Shown: positions 1 through 12,425, counted from the stretch's first letter. The stretch: 64,000 nt of DNA from Pocillopora verrucosa (GCF_036669915.1 NC_089323.1:13480840-13544839); one strand, 5' to 3'. The notes: generated by a model not told the origin, from the sequence alone. Made by a program: numbers and translations.

Positions 1-417
1 AATTGTTTTCCAGTCGATTGGTTTTACGGTTAGTTTTGTTTTAACGAACACCTCATATTTTCGGACGAACGCACGCATATCAATTTTTCCTTTAAATAAG
101 ATTTTAAAGGTTCTTCATTCTTCATTGATATGGTGTTGAGGAGGCTTTGTGACTCGCTAGCTCGCTATTGAAAAGACCAAAAGGAATCGTGACATTAAAA
201 ACAGAATTCTAGAGTTTTTTATAGTAGGAGTTTCGAAGTTAGTAGTTGATCGACGTGGTGCTTTGTTTCTTCTACAACTTTTTAGTGAAAAAAAAATTGC
301 TTATAAATTTGATGCAATAGATAATGAAGAGGCTGTGTTGAGATAGTGATTGAAAAGACCGTTTATGTGAGTGTTGAAAGAGAGGAATGATTGGAACCAA
401 CATAATAACCAGCTCCC
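1..417. other. no gene recognised
   Basis: I see no supported exon, RNA gene or long repeat in this stretch. It may be intron or 5' flank of the sulfotransferase gene whose exons begin further right. No signal-anchor exon for that gene was found here. Confidence 0.4.
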
Positions 418-585
418 AGTTGGCTTGTTAGCTCATTTAGTAGGTGCTGCACCGGTATCGCAGAGGTCGTGGGTTCAAATCCCGTACAGGTCTGAATTTT
501 TTTTCACGCTTCATTTTCACTACTGCTTAAGTAGTGTTCATTACTGCAAAGATCGCTTTCATATTCATAATGATTGCTGTGTCGC
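418..585 (+). mobile_element. tRNA-derived SINE
   Basis: The first ~75 bases form a tRNA-like head. There is an A-box-like stretch near 428-440 and a B box, GGTTCAAATCC, at 472-482. The ends 422-428 and 486-492 can pair as an acceptor stem if G-U pairs are allowed. The head is followed by a T run, a short inverted repeat (CACTAC/GTAGTG at about 518-536) and an unrelated tail, which is the usual make-up of a tRNA-derived SINE. The A box is degenerate and a body follows the head without a terminator, so a working tRNA gene is unlikely. From general recollection, similar heads and tails are very common in coral genomes. Confidence 0.72.
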
Positions 586-1303
586 GTCAAAGCATATTCT
601 CAAGCTCGCGATTTGAAATGTGATGCGTAGCCCCTTAAAACGATGGGACAAAATGATCAGAATGTAGCTACTTTGCAGTACAAGTGCTCGCATTTAAAAT
701 TAAAATTTTTGACAAATGTGTGTTCACCATAACATCGAGGGGCTTCAAGTTAACTGAGGTTTTAAAGCGTTCAGAAAATAACAGTTCAAGACAAAACAGA
801 GCGAAAATTATTCATTAGTTATCGAAGCAGAAACGCAAGTTGATCATAGCATTTAGAGAAGCGCCTAAATTTACACGAATATTTTTGGTTCATGCAGTGC
901 CGTCGTGAGAAGTTTGTTTTTCATGAATGTATAGAAATATGAAATTATGCCTATATCGATATTTTGGTCGATTTCCAGGTAACCAGTTTAGTTTTCTTTG
1001 AAAGAGCGCTTTAAGAAACAGCGACCCGACAAGTTTGTCCTGGGAGAAATTTTGGCCACGCAAGATGGCCGAATTGTTGTCGAAAACTTATATCTAACAT
1101 AATGAATTATTAACGAGTTTTAATTTGTAAAGCTCAAGGTAAGGTGAGGGAACGGAAAAGAAGGCCAGAGGCCTCCAGAATAGATTGTTGACCGAAAAAA
1201 AAAGACCAACGCGAAATATTGGTCGGCCACAGCACATGCGCGTAGTGCGACATTAAGAATTACCTACATCTGTTTTGACTAATAACTACGTTTTCTTTTC
1301 TAG
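586..1303. other. no gene recognised upstream of first visible sulfotransferase exon
   Basis: There is no exon with convincing coding content here. The stretch probably is intron of the sulfotransferase gene, ending at the polypyrimidine tract and TAG acceptor at 1290-1303. The exon for the N-terminal membrane anchor expected in this family was not found and may lie outside the window. Confidence 0.4.
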
Positions 1304-4300
1304 TGTTTTCAACCTTGAAATCAATGCGAAAAGGGGTAAGTGTCGTAAAATTATTCCATATCACTATTTTGCCTGTCAAATATCCTTAGCACTCACATCA
1401 AAAAATTTTAAAAACCAATTTATTTTAATTCTTTAATCCTTTATACCCTCAACTCAGTTCGTTTATTGTCCACGATGTTCTCCATACTTTTTCTATGGCG
1501 CTGAAGAACCAAGAGCTTAATCTTGTCAGCGATCGTTTTCTTTATTCTCGTGACTTTAATGGGTGCCTGATGCTAGATGCTAGTCAGTCTTCAGAGTTTA
1601 TTGGGTTGACCCCCTTAGACGCAAGCCTGAGAGTTCACTGTCCAAAGTAATGACCGTGCATGTCTGAATCTGCTGGTACTGGCCATCTGATGTTATAATA
1701 AAAACAATAAGCCCCATCTGATAATGCTTGAAAACAAATCATTCAAGAACATCTAGGTTATATCTCACATGATCTTTGATCCTTATAAAATAACAAGGAT
1801 GCGGCCAGCGCCCTGATTGGTCCAAAACCTATGTTTTTCTTTTCGCATCAGGCAACCCAGAAAACATTAAAACAAACCGCCTTTTCTAAATTTCTTTTAC
1901 AAAAGCAATAGACCACTCTCTCCATCAATATACCAGTGTTACAACCCTTGTAGGATTTCAAAGGAACAATCGGCTAGTCTCAGCTCAGGATTTACAACCT
2001 TTTTTCCTTTCCTCCCAGCTTCCTGTATGGTTTATGACAGCAGTAAACCGATAAAGAGTGCAGTTCATTGCTTAAATAGTTCGCTAAAAAATTTGCTTGT
2101 TTACCCCCTTGTTGTTTCTTTAATAATCATTAGGTTTGTTCTCATCCTTTTTTTCTTTCTTTTATGGCTCTCCGGTACTATTAATCTTTATTATGTGTAT
2201 TATCCTATTTCCACAGAAAATAATTGTCTACAATAGAGTGGGAAAATGTGGAAGCCGCACTATGATACATCTCATGGCTACACTGACAAAAAAACTGGGG
2301 TATAAAGTGATTGGTTCAACCCAGAATAGTAACGGAGAAGTCACTCTTCGCGAACAGGTAACCGCTATTAAGGGAACGATCATCATTTATCGCGGATGAG
2401 GGGAGGGGTGGGTCGGAGGACTTTTGCCATGTCACAATAAATTTGTCTAATCCCCCCTGAGGTATTGTTGTGTTGTTATGATTTCCCAGTCAATGTTTTA
2501 TAGTAACCCCCCTGTCTTGATATTCTGTTGGTAACGACTTATTCTCCCTCTGTTCCCACACAATGTGATCCCCCCAGATGTCCGTTTCCCTGCCTCCAAA
2601 AACAACATTGATATTGCAGTCTAGGAGAGGATTGATTACCGGGGGCCTGGCATTAAAAATAAGATGCCAGACCATTTCAAGATCTCTGGCTGGCTTGCGT
2701 TGCCCAAGGCTTCACACTTTCCCATGTATGCGTTTTGGCGATTAACGCAGCTGACATGTCCTAATTTTCTTTTATTCTTTCTTTCCATTTATTTTCTTTC
2801 TTTCTCTCTTTCTCTATTTATCTATCTCTTAATTTTTTTTCTGTCCTTCTGTTACCTTTACAGGTTGAACTTGTGGACCTCATAGATCAGTTCCAGCCAC
2901 CATTCATCTATCATCACCACATACGTTTCGTCGACTTTAAGAGGTAACAACTCCTTTGCTACAAATTCACCGGCATGGTTAACCTTTCAACCCTAACCTG
3001 GCGGTCTGCATATTCTCCACACTGTTCTCTATGCATTTTTTAAGTTGCTAACAAGGAGAATTTGTTTAACAATCAAAATTTTCACAAGTTGTCGGTCATT
3101 TCCTCAATTTTCATGGCTTTTGTGTTTGATCCAGTAGTTATACTGTTAGAGGAAACTAAATATCAGTTACTCTTAGAAGATAAAGGATTAAAAGAGAGCC
3201 AAAGCTTTCAGATGAAATAAAATCCAACTAAGATTTTAGCTTTACGTTTATAATTTTAATTCGTCTCTACAATAACAGTTGAAACACAAGTACCTTAAAC
3301 CTGAGAAACATACGGAAGCTCGGAAGTGATCGGCTACAGCTATTCACCCTCCGAGCAGCCGAAGAGATAAAATCGCAACTTTAGGATAAACGGTGGAGTT
3401 CACCAACAACTAGCAAACGAGTTTATCGGTTGAAACTTAATAGTGAAATAGCCGAAAAAATCACTGCTTTACTACGAGGAGTGATTAACATTTATCTTTT
3501 ATGTTTGCGATATAATTTTTGACTGGGAAAAACGTAACAGCAATAGATTGAGACGTTGATAACTCGCTTAATTCTATATAACCTAATATACCGGGAAGTA
3601 TGTAAAAGTCAAAGGGGAGAATTAAGTATTAGATAGGTGGGATCTAGCGTTAACCCTTTGATCCCTAAGAATAACTAACATCTAGTTTCTCCTTACAATA
3701 TCACCACTGAATCACACATTAATGCACAGGACGAAATCACATGTTTCCGTATTTCTGAAACGTGGCGGAAACATGCAACTCCATGTTTCCGTTATGTTTA
3801 CGTAAAAGTGGTCCGGTTCCGTTGTATACGCAGCAACGGAAACGCGAGAAAACGTCACGAAACCGGTAACGGAAACACAGGTTATCCGTCGTGTTTCCGG
3901 AACGGTTTAACATGTTTCTGCCACGTGTCCGTTTACGGATTCTTGCAATTTCGTCCTGTGATGTCATGAGAATAAAAGAAATGATCACCAACTAAAGAAA
4001 CTCTTGATTATTACACAAATTCTCCTTGTCGGCACCTTAGTAAATGTACAGATAACAGTATGGAGAATATAAATACTGATTTTAGGGCGTAAAGGGTTAA
4101 GAGAGCCCGCAAAAAGGCCCTCAATATTAAGGCATCGACACAAGCCTTTCTCCGTCCGCGGGAAAGTTTGAGGCCTTGACAAACGCTAACCTGTGAGAGG
4201 TCTGCATGGGGTCTCATTATTAGTGCCAGACTTCAGGCAAATAACTCCCCGACACACTTCCTGCAGCACTGAAAATAAGGGCCTGCTCGCAAACCAGCCT

Positions 4301-6803
4301 TGAATAAATGCAGTTATCTTTTCTTTACTCCAGATTTGGCGCCGTTCAACCCATTTACATCAACTTGATACGGGATCCCCTGGCTCGTATGGTCTCTTCG
4401 TACTACTACAGTAGATTCGGGGATCATAGAGAAGGTGAAAGAAATTGGAGCTTCAAAGGCACGGAGGAACAGAAAAATATGGTTTGTGTAGTGAAAGTTA
4501 CCTTCTTTATCGCTTTCGCTCTTTAATATGCCACGCAGTGCTTTCAGGTCCATTATGATTTTACGAAAACGTTGCGTGACATCTGAAAGAAGAAAGTGAA
4601 GGAGACCAAACTTCCCCTAACTCTCCCCACTCTGAGCGATTGGCAGGTACGATGGACCAGCTTCTCGTCTACTGAGGGGGTAGTTGTAATACTCCTTATC
4701 ATTTTCAAAACTCCACCGAAACTGGGGTAAACTCCGGCAGGGTGGGTCTCTAGGCACACAAGCCGACTTTCAATTTTTCTTCCTCTACACCCAACCCTCC
4801 CTCGGAGCTCTCTTCTCGCTCCTCAGCAGAAAAGTGTCGACATAAACTCAAACTGGTCAACTGAAAACTTCCTTAAACTTCAATTCTCTTAAAAGTAACT
4901 TTTAATTTTTCCTGCTTACTCGTCTCCTTAGACCTTTGATGAATGCGTCAAAAAGGAAATGGATGACTGCGTCAAACCGCAAAGAGTGTTTTACATCATC
5001 CCTTACTTTTGTGGCAATGAAGCCTTCTGCAGGTGAGAACCGTTATCATAATGATAATAATAACAATAATAATAATAATAGTAATAATAATGATAATTAG
5101 AGTATTTCTATAGCGTTATTTACACAGAAATGATCAGTAGCGCTTTACAATGATTCACCTATAAAACTATTCTACAACAATCTAAGTATACCATGTAAAA
5201 TGTTCATGAGACAATAAAATAAAAAAAATCAGAATAAATAATAGTCATAAGGACAATAAAATTTCTGGTCTAATATACAGTGGCACCAATCCATGAATTT
5301 CCTTAAAAGCTAAGACTGATATGTTAAAACAAATACGAGCGCGTACTGGGAACTAGTGAAGATCATAACGCGCTGGTGTAAAATGGAAATGCTTACCAAT
5401 GGTCATAGAAAGTCTCGCCGCTGCGTTTTGAATACGTTGTAATTTTAAGATCTTTAATTTAAGTAACCATACAAACACCACAGTCTAAGCGACAAAATAA
5501 TAAATGCATGAATAAGTGTCACCAAAGAATTACGAGATAAATACTTATTAATTATTGTCCTTATGACTATTATTTATTATTATTTATTATTTATTATTAA
5601 TTATCAGCAGGTTTTTATCGGAATTCACGTTACGCAGTTCTTAAATTTTTATTTACTTATTCATTTATTTTTATTTTATTTTTTATTTTTTTATATGTAT
5701 GTATAGATTTTTTCGTATTTTGAGTGTAAGGCTTGTATAGTACTCTTTATGTGTATCCTTTCATTTTGCTCCCAATCAGTTCATATAGCTTAAGTGTAGT
5801 AACTGTTGAATTAGTTTATAATTATTATTACTTCCCCAACTGGTTTTTTTCAGTTTAAATTGAAACGTTGTGAATAAACGTAGTATTAAGTAAATCCTAA
5901 GAGACAAGCCAGTTGGTTGTCTACAGAGCGTAGCTAAGGAGATAACTCGGGACAACCAAGAACAAATCCAGTAAGTAGCGGGGTGCAACATGGAGGGTTT
6001 GAACCTGGGACCACCAGATTACAAGCCCACGCCCTAACCACTCGGTCACACTCACCTTTCATCAAATCCTTCCTGTTTTCAATTTTATCTCCTTCCTTTT
6101 CATCCCTGTCCAGGAAACCAACAAGTCAAGCGCTTGAACAGGCCAAGAAAAACGTCATGGAAAATTATTTGGTAGTTGGTGTTACGGAGCAGTTGGAAGA
6201 TTTTCTATTTGTCCTTGAAAAACTTTTACCAGAATTTTTCACGGGCGTACTAGACACCTATAAGACTCCAGGTTAGTGCATATCAAAACAAAATAAAGAA
6301 AGACAAGGAGATGCATGATACTAATTGTTCTATTACTTTCTCAAGCGAAAGAGAAAAACAGCGGAGTATCAGTCTTCAGCGTGATCTCTCATAAATTGTC
6401 TTCTTTTAATATTTTGTGTCAATTCTTGTTCAATTTATCTATTTTCAAGACAACTCGCGTCATCCTTATTCACAACTAAAACCATTCGTAACTTGTTCAC
6501 CCGCGTCTTCCCAAGGCTTAAGCAGATTGCTTGTTTTAACGTTGAGTTCTCATTGCACTTGTGATATTTCCGTTTCTACTGGTTTCCTTTTTATAGTTTC
6601 CTATATTAATTTTTTATCTTTTTTCAGACGATAATCTCAATTCCAGGATGACATCTACCAGAACCGCGAACAAGAGGGGACCTTCTCCGGAGGTGCAAGA
6701 GATAATGAAGAAACGTATGGAATTAGAATATGAATTTTATGACTTTGTAAAGGAAAGATTTAATAGGCTGAAAGCCGGACTGATGTCTGGAAAAAATTGC
6801 TGA
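1304..6803 (+). CDS. uronyl/heparan-sulfate 2-O-sulfotransferase, 5' incomplete
   Basis: This is a Golgi-type enzyme that would move sulfate from PAPS to the 2-OH of a uronic acid in glycosaminoglycans. Exons I can join in phase with GT-AG borders: 1304-1335, 2217-2357, 2864-2943, 4334-4481, 4932-5032, 6114-6271 and 6628-6803 (TGA). The last six encode 267 residues. The first has the PAPS 5'-phosphosulfate loop, NRVGKCGSRT. The second has the His-rich HHHIRFVDF, at the place of the catalytic histidines of HS2ST. The third has the 3'-phosphate motif IRDPLARMVSSYYY. Then come IIPYFCG, GVTEQLEDF and the C-terminal YEFYDFVKERF. The Gly-Lys-Cys-Gly loop is closer to uronyl 2-sulfotransferase (UST) than to HS2ST. 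The N-terminal membrane anchor exon is not seen. The introns hold a MITE, a fold-back repeat and a SINE. Confidence 0.88.
2758..2860 (+). repeat. pyrimidine-rich microsatellite before an exon
   Basis: An imperfect CTTT/TTTC run sits directly upstream of the acceptor of the exon that starts at 2864. It may act as an extended polypyrimidine tract. Confidence 0.6.
3725..3960. mobile_element. 236-bp MITE with inverted ends
   Basis: It begins CACAGGACGAAAT (3725-3737) and ends with the exact reverse complement (3948-3960). The inverted similarity continues inward with mismatches through the TCCGTA and ACGTGGC blocks. ATG flanks both sides (3722-3724 and 3961-3963), which fits a 3-bp target duplication. 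The inside is packed with repeated GTTTCCG motifs in both orientations and has no coding capacity. The element lies in the intron between the third and fourth visible sulfotransferase exons. The superfamily is not assigned. Confidence 0.8.
5041..5103 (+). repeat. AAT trinucleotide microsatellite
   Basis: An imperfect (AAT)n run lies just after the donor of the sulfotransferase exon that ends at 5032. Confidence 0.85.
5233..5578. repeat. fold-back repeat with perfect 27-bp arms
   Basis: Bases 5233-5259 and 5552-5578 are exact reverse complements, separated by about 290 bases. The inside has no coding content. The structure lies in a sulfotransferase intron and next to AT-rich simple repeats. 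It could be a non-autonomous DNA element whose ends are these arms, or a chance fold-back built on a microsatellite. Confidence 0.75.
5878..6052 (-). mobile_element. tRNA-Ser/Leu-like SINE
   Basis: Read on the minus strand, the head has an A box of the class II tRNA kind (GACCGAGTGGTTAGGGCG) and a B box, GGTTCAAACCC. A body of about 100 bases follows. By alignment to a serine tRNA the anticodon position reads TGT. The same head and body recur at 16990-17180, and the body alone at 61421-61480, so this is an interspersed family rather than a tRNA gene. It is inserted in the sulfotransferase intron close to the acceptor at 6113. Confidence 0.75.
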
Positions 6804-7445
6804 GTGCTGGGCGACCAAATTTGTCTGAATAGTGAACCCTCGCTTTGCAAGGGAGCATACGAATGGAAGTTTGAGAGAAAACTTCAGTGAAGACATTTTG
6901 ACATTTATAGTGAGTTTCAGTCAGTCATAACTGAATTGTTAGTTAGAGGTGGACCTCTGTTAACTGTTATTGTAAATTGTAGTGTCTTCAAGGCGCTCTT
7001 TTGTGATTATAACTTAACGACAGGGGTGCTTAGTTCTCCATTAATTTTCCATCAAGATACAATTGACCTAGCTTTGAAGATAGAATTTGAAAATCTTTCC
7101 AATAACTTTTTTTCCTTTAATGTTGTGGTCATTTGTCAAGCCACGGCCGCCATTGGTACAGTTTCATCGTTTTTTTTAACTTTTATATGCTATAATCATC
7201 TTCATTGATATCAAGATTACAATCATCTTATTTATCGTTTACTAGCTTTTATCATTCATTGTGAACCTTGATTGTATCTGACTATTATACATGTGCGCCT
7301 TTTACCGTAGATTGAAAAAAAGGCATTGTGGCATATTTACGTCTAATCATGTACATGACAAAAAAAACAATACGCGCGTCTGATTGGGTGAAAACGAGTG
7401 TATTTTTTTATGCAACACGAATGCAAAGTTAAGACACTCGTGTCT
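6804..7445. other. sulfotransferase 3' flank, nothing else recognised
   Basis: This holds the probable 3' UTR and downstream DNA of the sulfotransferase gene. The part next to the stop codon recurs in decayed form after the pseudogene copy that ends near 17890. No gene is seen. Confidence 0.5.
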
Positions 7446-8579
7446 ATTTAAACCAAATTGCATTCGGAATCATTTTATAACCTATATTTATTTGTATTCG
7501 TCATGTCATTGCTTTTATCTTACATAGCGAACTAGGTTTGTCTATTATACACTGTAAAATATGTACTTTTTACCGTAAGTTTGTAACGCGCATGTTGGCA
7601 TATTCGTATTGATTGAATATTCAAGGTATGCCTATGTAGGTAGGCTTTGGTTGTTATAAATGTATGAGGTCAATTGCATTTATAACATAGCTAGTAAATT
7701 CGTCTAATCAAATTCAATTACGCGAGCGTGCTTCATATTCCTATTGTGCACACTCATGACGTCAGCAAACAAATCCCTCGAGAAAAACAAATTTCATCTT
7801 TCATGCTCTCCAAACTTCCCGCGTGCTTCATATCTCGATGAACGCACGCTGACGCATGAACCAATTGTTAATTTGTTTTGACCATCCTGAGTTTCGAAGT
7901 TACCTCGTGCTCGAAGGGGAGGGGGGAGAGGGGGTACAAAGGCACACTCTCGGGTGAACTCAACATATAAGTGCATGCCGCCAACCAGGGTATGGCTCTC
8001 GGAATCTTGGATCGCAACTAAGGTGCACAATTTGACTCATTCGTGCCTTGAATACAGCGTCTCTCTGGACATGCGGCCATAAATATATTTCTAATTCTAA
8101 CAGTCATGGATATGCCAGATGAAGCTTCCAGAAATAAATATGCCACTTTAAATTTTCTTTTATTTTCACACAGTCGTGTTTGAAAAGTTAGCCTAATATC
8201 CTTCCCCCGGCCCATGCATTTTCTTTCCATCATAGAGAAGTCAGACAGCTTCCCTGGTAGCAAAAGTTTTTACCCCTCACATCTCGAAACCTCCGAATAT
8301 CAAACACCATATGCAGTACGAGATAAGTACTGCAAGCCATAGCAATATTTAAGGGTTTCAAAGCTGCCTGTAAAAATGACTTACCTTAAAGTCTTTACCG
8401 AGAGCTTCACTCTTTGTCGTCTTGTGCTTTCTCGTTCTGAATCACTTTTGAAAGACATTACTTGAGCTGGGGGCAAAGCGGATGCCTTCAAACTGTGACT
8501 CCTTCTTCCGACAAAATCTACCCATTTTGCTCTCCCGTTCATGAAAATCGTTAACCTGTGATTGGAGCGTACTGGATCA

Positions 8580-10575
8580 ATATCAATTATTTATTTCACC
8601 ACGTTATCGTTTAAGAGCACAAGTGCTCGTTCAAAATACGATCTAGCATTAAAAGAAAAAGAAAAAGAAATGTAAATCCATAATCTATAATCTATGTACA
8701 CACAAATATAAAATGTTATAAAAATTACACACACAAAAATTAAAAATATAAAGATTACAGCTGAATCAATCTTAGCTTAGACTTAAAAACATCAACATCA
8801 TCGGCCAGCTTGACATCCTCTAGAAGTTTATTCCATAGTTGAGCACACTTGTAAGTAAAGGAGTTCCTCATAAAATTAAGATTAGATTTGGGAACGCAAA
8901 GATTCACACCATTTCCTCTTAAATTGTGAGACGTTTCTCTTATGCGTAAAAAGTCTCTATTGTATTTCGGCCCTATATTCCTAATGCATTTAAACAATAG
9001 AATCAGAGATTGCTTCTTTTTCCTGCACTCTGAGTAATCCAACTTACATATATTTAAGAGGTCTTGGTAATGTAATGATTGACGTCTTCAATTTTATTGA
9101 CCTGAACTTTCCCCACCCCTAACAGGAGGGGACAACAGTATTCTAGATGTGGTAAAATAAAGACTTGTATAACGCTAGCATAACGTCCATAAGTACAAAA
9201 CGCTTAATTCTCCTAAGAGCGCCGGTCTTCGCATACGCCTTTTTTAGCTGACTAGAAATATGCTCTTTAAAGTTTAAAACATGCTATATCAAGTTCCACG
9301 CCCAAGATTCTAATACAGGGAAGTGTAGTAACGCCAGAATCTTTCAAAGTGAAGTCAAAATCGTACTTGCAAGGACCGATCGGAATAGCTTGCGTCTTAG
9401 CATTGTTTATTAACAAATAGTTGCATCGAACCATTCCGACAGGCGGCTGAGACCCTGGTTCACTGCAAATTGCAGGGCAATGGGCGAGGCATCTGATGCA
9501 TACAGAGTCGTGTCATCAGCATAAAACTGAGCACACACCGTGCAAACAAACCCTCTGTTTACGACCCAGTAGATAAGATGACATCAAACTCAAGGCAGAT
9601 TCACAGAAACCATAGGCTTTTAACTTTTCCAACAGAAAATTGTGATTAATAGAGTCAAAAGCCTTTGATAAATCAACGGCCACGGCCATGGCTGACTCTC
9701 TGTTGTCAGGGCTCCTTCTCCAATCCTTGGTCACTTTCAGAAGAGCGGTGCAACACGAATGGTTCTTTAGAAATCCAGAGAGGTTTTGTGACAAGTGGCG
9801 ACAGAAAGTGTTGTAAAGCTGATCGTACATAACTTTCTCATAGACCTTTGACAAAGCCGAAAGGCCGACAAAGGGCGATAGTTCTCTTTTCGCGTGTCCT
9901 CATCCTTTTTGAACACGGGTGTCAAATTGCTGCACTTCCATTCGTTTGGCCAAGAAGAGAAAAGTTTTAAAACGTTTATCAAATGTGTAATCTCCTCGGC
10001 CATGACTGGTGCCGAGAGCCTCAAAAGACGCGGTGAAATGCCATAGGCGCCAACCGCCTTTCGTGGATTTAAATTTTCCAGAATCTCTTTCACATAAGCG
10101 GAGCTTACTGGTTCAAAGGTAAATGGGTGTTCGAACACCTGTATTGACGTAATCCCTCGAACACTCGGGTGATCACTAAAATTTTCCACGCTGCCGCAAT
10201 GGGTTTCAAGTGCAATAACCCACGCGAAGTAGTTGTTGGACACTACCACTTCACTGGGCTCCGTCAGGACTTTACCACCCTCTACTAATGTCACGCTGTT
10301 CTGTTTAAACAGGGACGAGTTAGGGAGTAATGGCTTCATTGTTTTCCAGAACTCCCCAGGGTGTTTCGCATTAGATGTTGCATTTTACAAAATTCCTTGA
10401 TGCCCTTTCTCTTTAGCGAAGTGATTTTGATACCCTGTTGCTTATAGGCAACCCAGAGATTGTTAGTTCGGTTCTTCCTGTAGCGTTTAAACAGCCGATT
10501 GCGCCGGACAATTTCGTGTTGAATTTCAGTTGAGATCCAAGGTACTTGATCCTTGCGCACCCATTTTTAGCTTCT
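8580..10575 (-). mobile_element. 5'-truncated non-LTR retrotransposon (CR1/L2/jockey-like RT)
   Basis: Minus-strand reading frames at 9767-10339 and 9516-9854 carry reverse transcriptase blocks: LNPRKAVGAYGISPRLLRL, NYRPLS, VDLSKAFDSINH, and the catalytic YADD at 9512-9523. A typical C-terminal tail for these elements (KCAQLWNKL..., 8755-9042) follows. The 10336-10560 frame matches the linker before the RT domain. The endonuclease is absent, so the copy is 5' truncated. Several frameshifts, and a gap between the KQRVCLHG block and YADD, show it is dead. It interrupts the flank of duplication unit 1; units 2 and 3 lack it at the matching place. Confidence 0.88.
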
Positions 10576-11019
10576 GGTACTCGTGCATTTGCATTTGCAA
10601 GCTCGAGCTCTTCTCGTCAGTGCAATTTAAAATGTTATCCATGCATCATCTAAAACACACATTTTAATTTTTTTTTTTCATTAGCCGTCTCAAACAACTT
10701 TACAAAAAGGAACACACTTTAATATTCATAATTTCCTAACTTGTGAGAAAACTGTCAACACTGAATCACCTAACATATGATGAAATGGCATTAGAAACAA
10801 AAAAAACCCTTTTCATTACTCAAAACGAGAGTAAAGAGAGTTTCACTTCCTTTTGTCAAATAATAAAACCACGGATGTTTTTATGTTTGAGTTGTAAATT
10901 AACTCCTAGCCCTAATTCGCACTTAAGTCAAATTACACCGACCAAGATTAACAGCTGACCGTGGTCTACGATGTTGTTCTCTAAAAAGTAGGCCGTCATT
11001 AGCATGAATCATTCCCGAA

Positions 11020-11480
11020 AAAAAGTTGCAAAGAAAATGCTCTGGCAGAGAGTCTAGAGATTTAATAATTCGGCGTTCAGTAACTCACCCTTAGCCATTT
11101 AAATTACGCGTCAGTCTTAATGGCTTTGAGTGGGTTTCAATAAAATGTATTGGATATATTGGAATTATTCTGCAACCTTTTAAGTCATAAATTTAGAGCA
11201 AATGTCTTAAAAATGGCTTACTGCTGAACAGGTGTTTCCTCTCTTGGGTGATAATAAATGCAACGGAAGCCCACGAAAACAAAATTGACTGTGACACAAC
11301 AGCCGGTTCTTTTGCTCATTTTTAGTTCGTGAACGCTATCGAAAAGGTGGTTAGTCTGAAATACAGAGGGGAAGTTTGTTTTGCTTATTAACGGCCGGGC
11401 GAGTGCTGTTACGATAAGACTTTTCTCGTTGCTGTAGTAGATGATCTGTTGCGAAAAGGAAAGGACTGCTTCATATTAGC
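11020..11480 (+). promoter_or_regulatory. conserved 5' flank of alpha GPCR, single copy
   Basis: This ~450-bp block holds GCTTTGGGTGGG-like, GATAATAAATGCAACGGA-like and AGATGATCTGTTGGGAAAAG-like stretches. It recurs before every GPCR in the cluster, ending just before the start codon. The beta genes have it twice in tandem. It probably contains the promoter and 5' UTR. No TATA box could be fixed. Confidence 0.5.
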
Positions 11481-11489
11481 GGCGTGAAG

Positions 11490-12425
11490 ATGACGGCAAC
11501 TCAAATAACAGAGGGTGGAACACAAACCAAAACCATTCCAGAACTAGCATGTTCCCGGGCAAGTGATATACAACCGTATGCATATTATTTCTCGACAATC
11601 CATATTCTGCTTTCCCTAACAGCAACTCTTGGCAATTCTCTTATCCTTGTTGCCCTTTCCAAGGAATCCTCCCTTCATCCGCCGTCCAAAGTCCTTTATC
11701 GTTGCCTTGCAACAACAGATCTGTTAGTCGGCCTCGTCGTTCATCCTTTGGCTGTCATCCATTTTATGTCCTATATCCACGAAGACTGGGGTCGTTGTCG
11801 ATGGACACACAACGTAGTTTTCATATCAGGCTATGCGTTATGTTCAGTATCTTTGTTGACGATGACGGCTATAAGCGTGGACAGACTTCTCGCCCTGTTG
11901 GTGGGGTTGAGGTACAGACAAATTGTAACTGTAAAGCGCATTCATGTCATATCAGTTACCTTTTGGATTGCATCCGGCATCTTTAGTTTATGCCAAAGCT
12001 TAAATGACCACATAACATTTTGGTCCAGCTTCGTAGTTGCAGTGTCTTGCTTGATGATCTCATTCGCATCTTACACAAAGATTTTTAGAGCTCTTAGTCA
12101 TCATCACACTCAAATACAAGATCATGATCAGCAACATCCGAGCCAACCAAATGCACTGAACATCGCACGTTACAGAAAAGCAGTGTACAATGCGCTGTGG
12201 GTGCAGTTAGCTTTATTCGTCTGTTATCTACCTTATTGCATACTGGTAATTTTGATCACTTTTAGTAAAATACCCCTAATACACTCATCAGTCAGTGTGG
12301 CCGCACTAACGGTGGCTTTTGTATCCTTTAACTCAACCTTGAACCCGTTCATTTACTGCTGGAAGATTAGCGAAGTAAGACAAGCAGTAAAGCACACAAT
12401 CAGACAAGCACTATGTTGTTCGTAA
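11490..12425 (+). CDS. rhodopsin-like GPCR, alpha subtype, copy 1
   Basis: This is an intronless seven-transmembrane receptor of 311 residues, intact. Markers in order: GN in TM1 (N49), LATTDLLVGLVVHP in TM2 (D77), the extracellular C103 before TM3, D131-R132 at the end of TM3 in the context ISVDRLLAL (so the usual DRY reads DRL), SYTKIF in TM5, CYLP in TM6 where most class A receptors have CWxP, and NPFIY in TM7 (285-289). A Cys-Cys near the end (309-310) is a likely palmitoylation site. I took ATG at 11490 as start because the sibling copies begin at the matching ATG. The ligand is unknown; the family resembles expanded cnidarian amine/adenosine-like orphan receptors. The 3' flank has lost the AATAAA that its siblings keep. 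Confidence 0.92.
   Translation: MTATQITEGGTQTKTIPELACSRASDIQPYAYYFSTIHILLSLTATLGNSLILVALSKESSLHPPSKVLYRCLATTDLLVGLVVHPLAVIHFMSYIHEDWGRCRWTHNVVFISGYALCSVSLLTMTAISVDRLLALLVGLRYRQIVTVKRIHVISVTFWIASGIFSLCQSLNDHITFWSSFVVAVSCLMISFASYTKIFRALSHHHTQIQDHDQQHPSQPNALNIARYRKAVYNALWVQLALFVCYLPYCILVILITFSKIPLIHSSVSVAALTVAFVSFNSTLNPFIYCWKISEVRQAVKHTIRQALCCS

Noticed and set aside
421..495. Functional tRNA gene
   Set aside because: The A box is degenerate, the acceptor stem needs several G-U pairs, and a SINE body follows without a terminator.
371..616. 81-codon open frame
   Set aside because: It runs through the SINE head and tail; its sequence is a translation of the repeat.
9767..10339. Host gene with reverse-transcriptase-like domain
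   Set aside because: Frameshifts, a missing endonuclease, and position in a flank that is uninterrupted in sibling units mark it as a dead LINE.
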